Positions 53,972-64,000 of a stretch of DNA of 64,000 bases are shown piece by piece. The stretch is from positions 258,353 to 322,352 of the forward strand of contig NZ_CABPVS010000003.1 of the NCBI RefSeq assembly GCF_902460845.1. The letters are read 5' to 3'. Every line of letters begins with the position of its first letter. Position 1 is the first letter of the stretch. This stretch comes from Campylobacter concisus. Its GTDB lineage: Bacteria; Campylobacterota; Campylobacteria; Campylobacterales; Campylobacteraceae. The notes beneath the pieces are model-generated. The model was not told the origin of the DNA, did not search any database, and saw only the letters and a program-made list of their open reading frames with translations. The position numbers were made by a program, and so were the translations under genes.

Positions 53972-55407
53972 CTATTTTTTGCAAAATATCCATCTATACC
54001 GTTTGCTATACCGTTTGCAAGGGCATTTTGATAAGCATCATTAAAGAGCTTTTCACCCTCAACCGGATGCGTGATATAGCCGATCTCAACAAGAACTGCT
54101 GGCATAAGAGCACCAACAAGTACCCAAAACGGTGCCTCTCTCACACTGCCGTCACTTGCAGCATAGACCTTTCTAGCACTTGCTAAAATTTCTTTTTGGA
54201 TATCGATGCCAAGCTTATTTGACGCGATAATCTTCTCACGATTTAGTACATTTAGAAATGTCTGCTGTGAAAAGTAATTCATCTCTTCAATATCTGATTT
54301 GTTTTCAAGTGCGGCTGCGTTTTTACTACGTTCGCTTCTTGCAGGCGATAAGAAAAATGTCTCAATGCCGTGCATGCTCTTTGCCTTTGTGGCATTTGGA
54401 GCGGCATTTGCGTGAATGGAAACAAAAAGATCAGCCATCTTATCATTTGCAAATTTTGTTCTTGTTCTTAAATTTATAAAGACATCGGTTGACCTGGTAA
54501 AAAAGACCTTGTAACCACGCGCTTTTAGTATATCGCCAAGCTTTTTGGCTACGCCTAGAACTGCGGTTTTTTCTTGAAGCTTGCCATTTACTGCACCTGG
54601 ATCAGTGCCACCATGGCCTGGATCGATGACGATCGTTTTGTTGCGTGAAAATTTACCAGCCGCAACTGGTGGCAAAGGCGCTGCCACTGGCTCGCTTTGT
54701 GCAGGCTGTGGCTTTAAATTTGGCTCAGGCTCTTTTTGTGGCACTTCTTCATTTTTGTTTTTAGTTTTATGAAGTGGTATTTTTACATTTTCGTTTGAGA
54801 TAAAATTTTGAGCGCTGATTACAAGCAGATCGCCTGTCGCATTTGCTTTTATAGTCTTTTGGATCTTATCAGAAAAAATAACTCTAACAGTGTTTTTATC
54901 ATACTGCGAGATGTGAATATAATCAGATATGAAATTTTTATAAGTTAGCGAATTGCCATTTAATCTACCATCAATATCCATAATGTTTTTATATGTATTT
55001 TGCTGCTTCAAAAAGGATGTTTTTAGTTTTGCAGTATCAATTTTTGTATTAAACTTAAGCACTAAAGTGTCATTTACCTTTGTGGCACTAAGTAGCGTCA
55101 GAGCAGCACTAGGCGTACTGGCGCTCTTTACGCCATTTAGTGCATTTAGATCTTTTATATACCCACTTGAGTCAAAGCCAAGCGATTTTGAGCTGTTTAT
55201 GAGTCTTGTGAGTGCTTGTTTTTTTATATTTTTGTCATTTTTGATGATCGCGTCGACATAGATATCTTTTATATCGTTGTGAAATTTAATCTTTGCACTT
55301 CTGCTTGAGCTGGCAAAATTTTTATCAAATTTTGCAAATATCTCTGAATTTGTCGCAGCAAAAAGAAAATTACAAACAATAAAAAAGAGGATTATCGCTC
55401 GTTTCAT
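53968..55407 (-). CDS. amiA: N-acetylmuramoyl-L-alanine amidase, AmiA type
   Basis: A 479-residue periplasmic amidase. It has a signal peptide of about 17 residues, an N-terminal AMIN-like region to about 215, a proline-rich linker (about 218-245), then the Amidase_3 domain. Zinc and catalytic residues are visible in VIDPGHGG, the LQEKT glutamate, SIHANAA and VEIGYITH. It cleaves the peptide from muramic acid during cell separation. An EnvC-like activator and FtsEX are encoded upstream in the same cluster. The start overlaps the nitronate monooxygenase gene by 4 bp. Confidence 0.95.
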   Translation of the reverse strand: MKRAIILFFIVCNFLFAATNSEIFAKFDKNFASSSRSAKIKFHNDIKDIYVDAIIKNDKNIKKQALTRLINSSKSLGFDSSGYIKDLNALNGVKSASTPSAALTLLSATKVNDTLVLKFNTKIDTAKLKTSFLKQQNTYKNIMDIDGRLNGNSLTYKNFISDYIHISQYDKNTVRVIFSDKIQKTIKANATGDLLVISAQNFISNENVKIPLHKTKNKNEEVPQKEPEPNLKPQPAQSEPVAAPLPPVAAGKFSRNKTIVIDPGHGGTDPGAVNGKLQEKTAVLGVAKKLGDILKARGYKVFFTRSTDVFINLRTRTKFANDKMADLFVSIHANAAPNATKAKSMHGIETFFLSPARSERSKNAAALENKSDIEEMNYFSQQTFLNVLNREKIIASNKLGIDIQKEILASARKVYAASDGSVREAPFWVLVGALMPAVLVEIGYITHPVEGEKLFNDAYQNALANGIANGIDGYFAKNR

Positions 55408-56495
55408 TCACCATGTACCAGCTTGTGCATTAGCTCTTTTACGCTTATTAGCTCTTTTAGTTTATATCCGTTTGCTCCAGTGAAAAATAACCCAGTCTCT
55501 TTTTTGCCACTAAATGAGTCAAACAGCCTATCAGCGATGCAATATCCAACCTCTTTAGCTCCTTTGCCCCTTTGACAAGGGCTCACACAGTTGCTTATAC
55601 ACTGGATCTTTGGTCCCATCCTTTTTTCTACCAAATTTATCAAATTTGTTCTAATCCCACGAGCCGGATAGCCAACTGGACTTTTTATAAGCTCTATGTC
55701 TTTTTCCTCGGCTGCTAGTATCACTTCTTTAAAGCCAGCATCCGCGTCACACTCATGCGTTCCAATGAAGCGTGTGCCCATCTGAACGCCATCTGCACCT
55801 AGCGATATTGCCTTTTCTATGTCATTTTTATCCCAAATTCCACCGGCTGCTATGAGCGGAAAATCACCCCACTCTTTTATCTCAGCCTTTACTTGTGGGA
55901 TTAGATTAAATAGCGAAAACTCAGGGTCAAGGCACTGCTCGTATGTAAAGCCCTGGTGTCCACCGCTTAGTGGCCCCTCAAGCACTACAGCATCTGGTAA
56001 GCGGTTATATCTTTGTAACCAGCGTTTGCAGATGATCTTTAATGCCTTTGCACTTGAGACGATAGGAACTAAAGCAACCTCTTTAAAATTTTGTGTAAAT
56101 TCTGGCAAATTTGTAGGCAAGCCTGCACCTGAAACTATGATGTTTATGCCAGCCTCACAAGCATCTTTTACTACCCTTGCGTAATCATTTGCAGCATACA
56201 TTATATTTACGCCAAGTGGCAGGTCTCCACAAATTTTTCGTGCATTCTCAATAATTGCTCTAAGACCTCTTGTTGAGTAGAAATTTTCACTTCCAAAAGG
56301 CTTTGCATTTAGCTCTTTATCTATAAATTTTCTATTTTCATAATATCCGGTACCAACTGAGCTGATTATCCCAAGGCCGCCTTCTAAGCTTACATTACCA
56401 GCTAGTTTGTCCCAGCTAATGCCAAGCCCCATACCGCCTTGAAATATCGGATACTTTATCTCATATTTTCCTATTTTTAATGGCTTTAACTCCAT
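55404..56495 (-). CDS. Nitronate monooxygenase family FMN protein
   Basis: A 363-residue TIM-barrel flavoprotein. It has PIFQGGMGLGIS at the N-terminus, the family segments GVNIMYAAND, VVLEGPLSGGHQG (catalytic-histidine motif), LIAAGGIWD and GVQMGTRF (FMN phosphate site). Family members oxidise nitronates or related toxic metabolites; some act as enoyl reductases of the FabK type, which remains an alternative. It is placed directly after tyrS, with the stop of tyrS touching its start. Confidence 0.92.
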   Translation of the reverse strand: MELKPLKIGKYEIKYPIFQGGMGLGISWDKLAGNVSLEGGLGIISSVGTGYYENRKFIDKELNAKPFGSENFYSTRGLRAIIENARKICGDLPLGVNIMYAANDYARVVKDACEAGINIIVSGAGLPTNLPEFTQNFKEVALVPIVSSAKALKIICKRWLQRYNRLPDAVVLEGPLSGGHQGFTYEQCLDPEFSLFNLIPQVKAEIKEWGDFPLIAAGGIWDKNDIEKAISLGADGVQMGTRFIGTHECDADAGFKEVILAAEEKDIELIKSPVGYPARGIRTNLINLVEKRMGPKIQCISNCVSPCQRGKGAKEVGYCIADRLFDSFSGKKETGLFFTGANGYKLKELISVKELMHKLVHGE

Positions 56496-57701
56496 TTATT
56501 CAACCTTTACTTTTGCAAATTTACGCTTACCGACTTGCAAGATATATTCACCTGCTCCTAATTTTAACTGCTCATCACTGATCTTTTCTTGATTAATGCT
56601 AACCGCATTTGCCTTTATATCACGCCTTGCTTGAGAATTTGACTCGCTTAGTTCGCACTGTGATAAAGCTTCCACTATCCAAACTGGTGCTTTTAGGCTA
56701 AATTCTTTGATATCAGTTGGGAGTTGATTTTGAGAGTGCACGCTATTAAACTCAGCCATCGCAGCTTTTGCAGCCTCCTCGCCGTGATACCTTGCTGTTA
56801 TCTCGTACGCAAGGTCCTCTTTTGCTTTTTTTGGATGATACTTGCCGTTTTTTACATCGTTCATTAAATTTTCTATCTCGCCAAGGCTTTTTGTACTTAA
56901 AAGCTCGTACCAACGCCACATTAGCTCATCGCTTATACTAAGCGTTTTTGCGAACATATCATTTGCATTTTCAGTTACGCCGATGTAGTTTCCAAGACTT
57001 TTGCTCATCTTATTTACACCATCAAGCCCCTCAAGAAGTGGCATCATGATGACAGCTTGCTCTTTGCCAACGTTATATGTTCTCTGCAAGGTTCTACCCA
57101 TTAGAAGGTTAAATTTCTGATCCGTACCGCCCATCTCGATGTCACACTTCATCGCAACGCTATCATAACCTTGAAGAAGCGGATACATAAATTCACAAAT
57201 TGAAATTGGACTGCCAGCTTTTATCCTTTTTTCAAAATCATCGCGCTCTAGCATTCTAGCGACTGAAAATGTGCTAGTTAGCTCTATCATTCCAGCAGCT
57301 CCAAGCTCATTTGACCATTTTGAGTTAAACATTATCACGGTCTTTTTTGGATCTAAAATTTTAAAAACTTGCTCTTCATAAGTCTTTGCATTTTTTAAAA
57401 CTGTCTCTTGATCTAGCTTTTTTCTAGTTACTGATTTACCGGTTGGATCGCCTATTTGAGCAGTGAAGTCGCCTATTAAAAACTGCACGATTGCACCATG
57501 TTTTTGAAGCAGTGCCATCTTGCTTAAAACGACTGTGTGTCCTAAGTGAAGGTCTGGAGCAGTTGGATCAAAGCCAGCCTTTACATAGAAATTTTCACCT
57601 TTTTCATAATAGTTTTTTATTAAATTCTCAACTCTTTCAAAGTCAATAATCTCGGCAACACCGCGTTTTATCTCTTGTAAAATTTCAGCTATATCTTGCA
57701 T
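56496..57701 (-). CDS. tyrS: Tyrosyl-tRNA synthetase
   Basis: A 401-residue class I synthetase of the TyrRZ-like type. The HIGH-equivalent motif is HLGH in [13 protein letters not shown], the KMSKS-equivalent is KMSKS in [14 protein letters not shown]-terminal S4-like RNA-binding domain covers about 340-401 ([11 protein letters not shown]). It charges tRNA-Tyr. The start is behind AGGAGAAAG. It sits between spoT and the nitronate monooxygenase gene in the long cluster. Confidence 0.97.
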   Translation of the reverse strand: MQDIAEILQEIKRGVAEIIDFERVENLIKNYYEKGENFYVKAGFDPTAPDLHLGHTVVLSKMALLQKHGAIVQFLIGDFTAQIGDPTGKSVTRKKLDQETVLKNAKTYEEQVFKILDPKKTVIMFNSKWSNELGAAGMIELTSTFSVARMLERDDFEKRIKAGSPISICEFMYPLLQGYDSVAMKCDIEMGGTDQKFNLLMGRTLQRTYNVGKEQAVIMMPLLEGLDGVNKMSKSLGNYIGVTENANDMFAKTLSISDELMWRWYELLSTKSLGEIENLMNDVKNGKYHPKKAKEDLAYEITARYHGEEAAKAAMAEFNSVHSQNQLPTDIKEFSLKAPVWIVEALSQCELSESNSQARRDIKANAVSINQEKISDEQLKLGAGEYILQVGKRKFAKVKVE

Positions 57702-57711
57702 TATCTTTCTC

Positions 57712-59901
57712 CTAGTTGTGGTATGGATCGCTTTGTGAAACGAAATCTATAATCTTATATCTATCTTTGATCTTCTCTCTTAGCTCGTTTGCATCGATGT
57801 TTTCAGCTATCTCAACACTTATCTCAAATGTATCGCCGCTAAGGTCATTTGCTTCATTTAGCGAGATTGTAGCCAAATTTACATCTAGTCTAGCAAGATA
57901 TGTTAAAAATTCAGCCAACGCGCCTTTTCGGTTCTCAAGATTTAATAAAATTTTATATCTATGTGGGGCATTTCTAGTCCATTTGACAAAGATGATCTCA
58001 TTGCCCTTATCCATAAGCTTTCCAGCACGCTCACAAAGCTTGTGATGCACTGTCACATTGTGCCCATTTTTAAAGCCAACTATGCTATCGCCTCTTTTTG
58101 GGTTACAACAATAGTCAAACTCGACATTTGAAATTTTATGATTTGAATAGATTACGATATTTTCAAATTTTTGCTTTTTAACCTGATATTTGTCGCCCAA
58201 AGAGATCATAAAAGGACGCTCTTTTTTTATATACTTTTTAAGCATATTTACGACCTCTTGCAAAAAATCACTTTCAGTTGCAGCACGAAAAACTTTTTTG
58301 CCTAAATTTTCATGCTCTATCCAGTCTAAAATTCTATCTTTAGAAACGCCAAAAACCGACTTTAAAATATCAACTGCAATTTTATAATTTATATCTTTTA
58401 TCTTTTGCTTGCAGTATGTTCTTATCGTAGCCCTTGCTTTACCAGTTCGAACGCTATTTATCCATGAACAGCGAAATTTTGCCTCTTCGCCAGTTACAAT
58501 CCTTACAATATCGCCGTTTTTTAGCTCTGTTAAAAGTGGCATCCTGACGCGATTTATATAAGCTTCTTTTGCGTAAAGTCCGATCTCTGTGTGAATCTCG
58601 TAAGCATAATCAAGTGCAGTAGCCCCGCGTGGAAGCGTAAAAACCTCACCTTTTGGCGAATAGACCGCAATATCTTCTATGTAAAGACTATCTTTTGCAT
58701 ATTCATAAAGCTCTTCGACGTTACTTTCAGCTTCATTGTTTTGCATGCCAATGTCGTTTAGCCAGTCAAGTTTTGGATTTAGTAAACTGCCCTCGCCGTT
58801 TTTGTATTTCCAGTGAGCTGCGACACCATATTCAGCGGTTTTGTGCATATCGTAAGTACGAACTTGTGCCTCAAAAATACTCTTATTATCAAAAATAGTT
58901 GTATGTATCGTTTGATAACCATTTTGCTTTGGAAGCGCAATATAATCCTTAAATCTCGAAATAAGAGGATTAAAATTTATATGCAAATTTCCAAGCGCAA
59001 GATAGCAATCAAGCGGCTTTTGCACAAGAATTCTAATAGCAAGCAAATCAAGCACCTCTTCAATCGAAATACCTTTTCTTTGCATTTTTAAATAAATCGA
59101 ATAGTAATGCTTTATACGTTTTTGTATCTCAAAAGTGCCCTCAATAAAGCCATTTTCAAGCAAAATTTGATTTACTTTCTCGTAAAAAGCATTTAGTTTA
59201 AGGCTAAGCTGCTGCTTATTTTTATTTAAAAAGCTATCGATCTTGGCGTATTCTTCTGGCATCGCATATTTAAAACTTAGATCTTCAAGTATATTTTTAA
59301 TCGATGAAATTCCAAGCCTATGAGCGATCGGAGCGTAGACCATAAGTGTCTCTTCAGCAATGCGTTTTTGTTTTTCTATTTTTAATGCATCAAGGGTTAG
59401 CATATTATGAAGTCTGTCACAAAGCTTAACCACAAGAACTCTAACATCCTCAATGGAAATTAAAAGCATTTTTCTAAAAGTTAGTGCCGAGCTTGCTAGT
59501 TTTTCGTTACTACTTGAGCTTGCAAGCTTGTTTTCTCTTATGGCAACTATCTTTGTAAGCCCTTCAACCAGCTTTGCCACTTCATCGCCAAATTCAGCCT
59601 GGACTTCACTAAGCGTAACTTCAGTATCTTCAACTACATCGTGAAGTAGTGCAGCTATGACCATGCTCTCATCGCCACCCATATTTGCCACTATTGATGC
59701 TACCAAGATAGGATGAATTGCGTATGGCTCGCCACTTTTGCGGTATTGACCAGCATGAGATGTGACACAGCTATCTATAGCTTTGTCTAATTTCTCGCTT
59801 CGTTCGCAAAGAGAAAAAAGCAACGTTATAGCTTCTGACACATTTTTACAAGGTAAAATTTGTTCTATTAGCTGCTCTAAAAAAAGACTATTTTCCTTCA
59901 A
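57712..59901 (-). CDS. spoT: Bifunctional (p)ppGpp synthetase/hydrolase
   Basis: A 729-residue RelA/SpoT homologue, the stringent-response enzyme. The HD hydrolase region has HPILVASIV and [10 protein letters not shown]. The synthetase domain has [12 protein letters not shown] and [12 protein letters not shown] domain ([22 protein letters not shown]) and a C-terminal ACT domain follow. Campylobacter normally has only this one long RSH enzyme. The start codon is TTG 59901, six bases after AGAGG, overlapping rpoZ by 14 bp. Coupling to rpoZ is notable since ppGpp can act at the omega subunit. Confidence 0.95.
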   Translation of the reverse strand: MKENSLFLEQLIEQILPCKNVSEAITLLFSLCERSEKLDKAIDSCVTSHAGQYRKSGEPYAIHPILVASIVANMGGDESMVIAALLHDVVEDTEVTLSEVQAEFGDEVAKLVEGLTKIVAIRENKLASSSSNEKLASSALTFRKMLLISIEDVRVLVVKLCDRLHNMLTLDALKIEKQKRIAEETLMVYAPIAHRLGISSIKNILEDLSFKYAMPEEYAKIDSFLNKNKQQLSLKLNAFYEKVNQILLENGFIEGTFEIQKRIKHYYSIYLKMQRKGISIEEVLDLLAIRILVQKPLDCYLALGNLHINFNPLISRFKDYIALPKQNGYQTIHTTIFDNKSIFEAQVRTYDMHKTAEYGVAAHWKYKNGEGSLLNPKLDWLNDIGMQNNEAESNVEELYEYAKDSLYIEDIAVYSPKGEVFTLPRGATALDYAYEIHTEIGLYAKEAYINRVRMPLLTELKNGDIVRIVTGEEAKFRCSWINSVRTGKARATIRTYCKQKIKDINYKIAVDILKSVFGVSKDRILDWIEHENLGKKVFRAATESDFLQEVVNMLKKYIKKERPFMISLGDKYQVKKQKFENIVIYSNHKISNVEFDYCCNPKRGDSIVGFKNGHNVTVHHKLCERAGKLMDKGNEIIFVKWTRNAPHRYKILLNLENRKGALAEFLTYLARLDVNLATISLNEANDLSGDTFEISVEIAENIDANELREKIKDRYKIIDFVSQSDPYHN

Positions 59902-60103
59902 CTATTGCCTCTAAGCCTATTTTGCCCTCAGCTACTTCAAGTAGTGCAATGTCAGCAAATTTCATCTTTGAAGTATCGGCTTCTACAAGCACTACTGCTC
60001 CATTTGCTAGTGCTTCTGCACGCTTTGCAACTATAAGCGAAAGCTTATATCTATCGTCGCCAACTTGTTTTAACGCTCTTGCTGTTATTTGTTCTGTTCT
60101 CAT
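59888..60103 (-). CDS. rpoZ: RNA polymerase omega subunit
   Basis: A 71-residue omega subunit. It starts [23 protein letters not shown], matching the family's conserved N-terminal third with the RxxLVxxxAKRA-like segment ([10 protein letters not shown]). It stabilises beta-prime in RNA polymerase. It is preceded by AAAGGA, 18 bp after pyrH, and overlaps spoT. Confidence 0.94.
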   Translation of the reverse strand: MRTEQITARALKQVGDDRYKLSLIVAKRAEALANGAVVLVEADTSKMKFADIALLEVAEGKIGLEAIVEGK

Positions 60104-60121
60104 TTTTATCCTTTTTAAAAT

Positions 60122-60856
<735 letters not shown>

Positions 60857-60911
60857 TCACGCATTCTAGCCAAAAAGGCTTTAAATTTAGTTAATAGCAC
60901 TTACAAAGTGG

Positions 60912-62132
60912 CTATTTTGAGATCATTTCAAGTGGATCGATGTGGTAGTTTCTTTGCGTTACTTCAAACGTTAAATCATTTCTTACTCTACCTATGACGT
61001 AGCCTTTTTGTACGACTGAGCCTACCTTAACCGTCGGTGCGATCTGACTTAGGTGAGCATAGATCGTGTGGATGCCATTTTCGTTTTCTATAATGACTAC
61101 ATTTTCAAGCATTGGAGTTGCTTTCGCAAAGACCACTTTGCCATTTAGTACGCTTTTGACCTTGGCATCTGGCGTGGTTGAGCGAAGCGTGACTGACTCG
61201 TTAAAAATTTTGATGTTATATATTGGATCTACATAGTTACCAAATTTTTGCTTTACAGTGTAGCTATCAAGAGGAGCGATTGTCTTTGCACCTGAATATT
61301 TTTTGACTGAGCTTGTTTGATAGCCTCCACCCATTGGCTGGCTTTTTTCGCCTTTTTTACCACCTTTGCTTGCAGCTGCTTTTTCTTGTTTTTCTCTAGC
61401 TGCACGTGCGGCTTCGTCCTCTTGTTTTTGCATGATAGCAAGCTGCTCTAGCGTCTTTCTTAGCTCATCTTGTTGAGCTTGAAGCTTGGCTAGCTTTTTG
61501 CTATAAATTTCTTTATCACGCTTTAGTCCGTTTATAGTATTTTTTTGCGTACTTTCTAAATTTTGCAAGTCACTTTGCTTGCGTCTATAGTTTTTGATGC
61601 TTGAGTTTATCTCGCTTATTTTGTTTGATTTATTTTTTATCTTCTCAATCGTATCTTCATAGTTCTGGCTAAGCCTTTTAAAATCCTCTTTTGTGATGGC
61701 ATTTAGCTTGGTTAAAATTTGAGATGAGATGATGCTCTCCTCGCTTTGCTTGCCCTCAGTTGCAGACATCAAAAGATCAAACGACAAATCTTCTGCGATG
61801 ATCCTTATCATATTTTGCTCTAGCTCTTTTTGTGTGCGTTCTAGCTCTTTGTTTTGCTTAGTTAGATCATCAAGCTCAATAAGTGCTTTTGAAGCATTTG
61901 TCTCAAGGACTGAAATTTGACCCTTTAAATTTGTGATATCGCCACTTATACCACGAAGTTTTTTCTCGCCATTTACGATATCGCCAGCCAAATCATCTAA
62001 CTTTTTACTAAGCTGCTCGCTCATCGCTTGACTCGATCTTAGCGAGTTTTTGGAGTCTTTGATCTTCTCTTTGGTATTTGACGCAAAAGCTAAGCTAAAA
62101 GCTAGCAAAAATGTAAAAATTCCTTTTCTCAT
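60912..62132 (-). CDS. EnvC-like murein hydrolase activator with degenerate LytM domain
   Basis: A 406-residue periplasmic protein with a signal peptide of about 17 residues, then a long coiled coil (about 20-240, many K, E, L and Q heptads), a flexible Gly/Ser/Lys linker, and a C-terminal M23/LytM domain from about 285. In the LytM part the first zinc-ligand segment, normally with His and Asp, reads IYNIKIFNESVTLRS, and the closing HLHFE-type motif reads DLTFEV. Only YAHLS is kept. The domain should be inactive, as in E. coli EnvC. It overlaps ftsX by 4 bp. Confidence 0.88.
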   Translation of the reverse strand: MRKGIFTFLLAFSLAFASNTKEKIKDSKNSLRSSQAMSEQLSKKLDDLAGDIVNGEKKLRGISGDITNLKGQISVLETNASKALIELDDLTKQNKELERTQKELEQNMIRIIAEDLSFDLLMSATEGKQSEESIISSQILTKLNAITKEDFKRLSQNYEDTIEKIKNKSNKISEINSSIKNYRRKQSDLQNLESTQKNTINGLKRDKEIYSKKLAKLQAQQDELRKTLEQLAIMQKQEDEAARAAREKQEKAAASKGGKKGEKSQPMGGGYQTSSVKKYSGAKTIAPLDSYTVKQKFGNYVDPIYNIKIFNESVTLRSTTPDAKVKSVLNGKVVFAKATPMLENVVIIENENGIHTIYAHLSQIAPTVKVGSVVQKGYVIGRVRNDLTFEVTQRNYHIDPLEMISK

Positions 62133-62944
62133 ATCGTGCTTTTTCTAGCCTTACTCATCACCAAACTAACAGCAAAAATACTTAAAAACATAGCCACGCC
62201 AAATAAAATAAAAATATCCCTTGAAGGATCAAGGCTAGGCAATACTACATCGATGCTTGCGGCATTTTCTCTAAAAATTTCAAAACTAGGCAAGAAAAAG
62301 AAAAATGCACCGACTGCAATGGTAGCAACTAGGCTATCAACCATAGCTGATTTATAAAGCATGGCTGATTTTAGCCAAAAAGGTGCTCCAAAAAGCGTCA
62401 TAATCTCGATGCGCTCCCTATGCTCAAACAGCCAAATTTTAGCCTGCTTTAGCATAAGCATAAGCCCAACAACACAAAGTATCGCCATAAAAGCATACGA
62501 TATGCTTTTTGCCAAATTTAGCATTTTAAAGACTTTGTCATGGGTCTTTGAAAATGTTTCAACCTTTGTGATGCCATCAAATTTTAAAAGTTTTTGCTTT
62601 AGATCATCCATGTACTGCGGTGTCGGAAATTCGCTAAGTTTTAGTGAGTAAAATTTAGGTAGCGCATTTTGCAGTATGGACAAATTTTTAGCCGAGATGT
62701 CATTTGAGAGGCGGTCGATGATCTTTTGCGGACTTAGTGGCTCGATGCTAGATAGATTGCTAACCACTGGCTTTAAAATAGTATCACTAAGCTCTTTACT
62801 TGAAACTATGACAATGTTGTAGTCATTTCCCATGAGTCTTTCATAATCTCTCACAATCTTATCGGCAGTTAGGCTAAACTGCACTGAAAACAAAAGTGCG
62901 ATTAGCGGCAGGATGAATCCAAGATGATTTTTAAGCGATCTCAT
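62129..62944 (-). CDS. ftsX: Cell-division ABC transporter membrane protein FtsX
   Basis: FtsX has four membrane helices with a large periplasmic loop after the first (about 30-165), which in other bacteria binds EnvC-type activators. Helices lie near 12-30, 165-190, 210-235 and 240-265. An upstream ATG at 62956 gives a few extra residues, but the bases after it (GGAGG) are the ribosome-binding site of ATG 62944, so I start there (271 residues). It overlaps ftsE by 14 bp. Confidence 0.92.
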   Translation of the reverse strand: MRSLKNHLGFILPLIALLFSVQFSLTADKIVRDYERLMGNDYNIVIVSSKELSDTILKPVVSNLSSIEPLSPQKIIDRLSNDISAKNLSILQNALPKFYSLKLSEFPTPQYMDDLKQKLLKFDGITKVETFSKTHDKVFKMLNLAKSISYAFMAILCVVGLMLMLKQAKIWLFEHRERIEIMTLFGAPFWLKSAMLYKSAMVDSLVATIAVGAFFFFLPSFEIFRENAASIDVVLPSLDPSRDIFILFGVAMFLSIFAVSLVMSKARKSTI

Positions 62945-63602
62945 GCACGCCTCCATTTTCTATTACGAAGTGGCGGTATGGGATACGAAGCGTTGATGGG
63001 ATATGATGAGTCACCACAACGACGCTTGTGCCTAAAAATTCCCTAGCTGATTTTAAAAGCGACCAGATGACGTCGCTTGAGTATTCGTCTAAATTTCCAG
63101 TTGGCTCGTCACATAAGAGCAAATTTGGATTGTGCGCTAGAGCCCTTGCCATCGCCACTCTTTGCTGCTCGCCACCGCTTAGCTCACGAGGGTATTTATC
63201 AGCTTTATGAAGCATATTTACATGTTTTAAAAGTTTAGCCACTTGCTTTTTGCTCACATTTTGATTGATGCCTTTTATGATGAGAGGCAACATAACGTTT
63301 CTTTCCACGTTCCATTCATTTATCAAGCGATAATTTTGAAATATAATGCCAACTCGCTGCCTAAGCTCACAAAGTCTTTTATCATCGATGTCGTCCATTT
63401 GTGTCATGCAGACATTTAGCTCTCCAGCAAGGGGTGAAATTTCTCCGTAAAATGATTTTAAAAGCGTGCTTTTTCCACTTCCACTCTTGCCTGTGATAAA
63501 GACAAAATCATTTGCATAAATATCTAAATTGACGCTATTAATTACGATTTCATCGCGTTCATAAGCTAGGCTCAAATTCCTTGCACTAATTATCTCTTGC
63601 AT
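62931..63602 (-). CDS. ftsE: Cell-division ABC transporter ATPase FtsE
   Basis: A 223-residue ABC ATPase with Walker A TGKSGSGKST near 36-45, the Q-loop IFQNYRLI, signature ELSGGEQQRVAMARAL, Walker B LLCDEPTGNLD and switch histidine VTHH. With FtsX it relays division-site signals to the EnvC-like activator rather than transporting a solute. The start is 10 bases after AAGGAG and lies within the trmB 3' end. Confidence 0.95.
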   Translation of the reverse strand: MQEIISARNLSLAYERDEIVINSVNLDIYANDFVFITGKSGSGKSTLLKSFYGEISPLAGELNVCMTQMDDIDDKRLCELRQRVGIIFQNYRLINEWNVERNVMLPLIIKGINQNVSKKQVAKLLKHVNMLHKADKYPRELSGGEQQRVAMARALAHNPNLLLCDEPTGNLDEYSSDVIWSLLKSAREFLGTSVVVVTHHIPSTLRIPYRHFVIENGGVHEIA

Positions 63603-64000
63603 CAGCCAAATACTCCTTCAAAAGCTCGTGTGCAGCTAAATTCTCACGAATTAAGATCGGTTTTTTTATAAAATATTCGCTTTTTTCATCGCTTATTTTG
63701 ATAAAACATTGCTCAGGTTTATTAAATGCTCCAAAAGCAACTTTTAGCAAAATTTCACCCTCGTTTATGGTGTAAATTTCTTCAAAATGTAAAAAATAAT
63801 CCTCTTTTTTGATGATGAAATTTTTGAAATTTTTAATGATATTTTTTACGCTTGTCTTTTCTTTAAAGCTAAAATCTCCAGCTAAAACACTCTCGCTACT
63901 TTCAATCTCACAAGTATAAATGACATCATAAATATCCTTATCTTGGCGTCTCCAGCGGTCTTCGTACTTACTAGTTACTTCTAAATTTCTATTTTTGAAA
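63586..64000 (-). CDS. trmB: tRNA (guanine-N7-)-methyltransferase, C-terminal part (start outside window)
   Basis: The open frame enters from the right edge and ends at TAG 63586. Reading from 63999 gives EVTSKYEDRWRRQDKDIYD, the conserved end of the TrmB methyltransferase fold, then about 110 further residues. Campylobacter TrmB has such a C-terminal extension. It methylates G46 in the variable loop of tRNAs. The 3' end overlaps ftsE by 17 bp, so trmB precedes ftsEX in the transcript. The neighbour order equals that in C. jejuni. Confidence 0.85.
   Translation of the reverse strand, partial: FKNRNLEVTSKYEDRWRRQDKDIYDVIYTCEIESSESVLAGDFSFKEKTSVKNIIKNFKNFIIKKEDYFLHFEEIYTINEGEILLKVAFGAFNKPEQCFIKISDEKSEYFIKKPILIRENLAAHELLKEYLADARDN

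Overview
The window looks like chromosomal DNA of a Campylobacter, probably close to C. concisus. It is AT-rich with Campylobacter-like codon use. The tmRNA tag reads ANNVNFAPAYAKAA. Several gene blocks follow the order I recall from C. jejuni: cdsA-dxr-pgp1-tsaD; the paired dynamin-like GTPases; and mnmC-amiA-nitronate monooxygenase-tyrS-spoT-rpoZ-pyrH-M23 protein-ftsX-ftsE-trmB. The species call is inference. I see no prophage, insertion sequence, CRISPR array or transposase.

Layout. 1-243: a tRNA cluster (Glu-like partial, Val, Asp). 0.5-9.7 kb: ribB, panB, an orphan Hpt protein, tmRNA, a Cache-domain membrane protein, a HIT protein, an AI-2E-type exporter, a zinc-ribbon protein with ruvB, and an OmpR-type two-component system. 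9.8-13.6 kb: a PsrABC/PhsABC-type sulfur-compound reductase operon whose catalytic gene is broken by a single-base frameshift. 13.9-16.9 kb: a Dcu transporter and aspA. 17-22 kb: an ABC-F protein, a DUF1287 protein, pgi and galU. 21.9-27 kb: an IMPACT/YigZ protein, lgt and frdCAB. 27.3-33.8 kb: an Mrr-type endonuclease, then cdsA, dxr, uraA, pgp1/csd4 and tsaD. 33.9-37.8 kb: two overlapping dynamin-like GTPases. 37.8-42 kb: a Tat-exported molybdopterin reductase, an ABM-type monooxygenase and two unrecognised proteins. 42-50.4 kb: an M16 protease, a solute-binding protein, a NIT-domain chemoreceptor and a polar amino-acid ABC operon. 50.5-52 kb: putP. 52-64 kb: one long minus-strand cluster running from trmB down to mnmC.

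How the genes work together. AspA makes fumarate from aspartate, a Dcu carrier exchanges fumarate, aspartate and succinate, and FrdCAB reduces fumarate with menaquinol. Together they form an anaerobic respiration module. The PsrABC-type and TMAO/DMSO-type enzymes add further electron acceptors. The 60.9-63.6 kb group encodes FtsE, FtsX and an EnvC-like protein with a degenerate LytM domain, and the same cluster encodes an AmiA-type amidase. This is the set expected for FtsEX-controlled cell-wall splitting.

The observations most worth checking are: the frameshifted reductase gene; the mosaic base composition inside frdCAB; a 68-codon leader-like ORF that ends in a terminator just before the chemoreceptor gene; an internal 60-residue-period repeat in an unrecognised 300-aa protein; and the odd anticodon arm of the first tRNA. 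I did not find a convincing entirely new multi-gene system.
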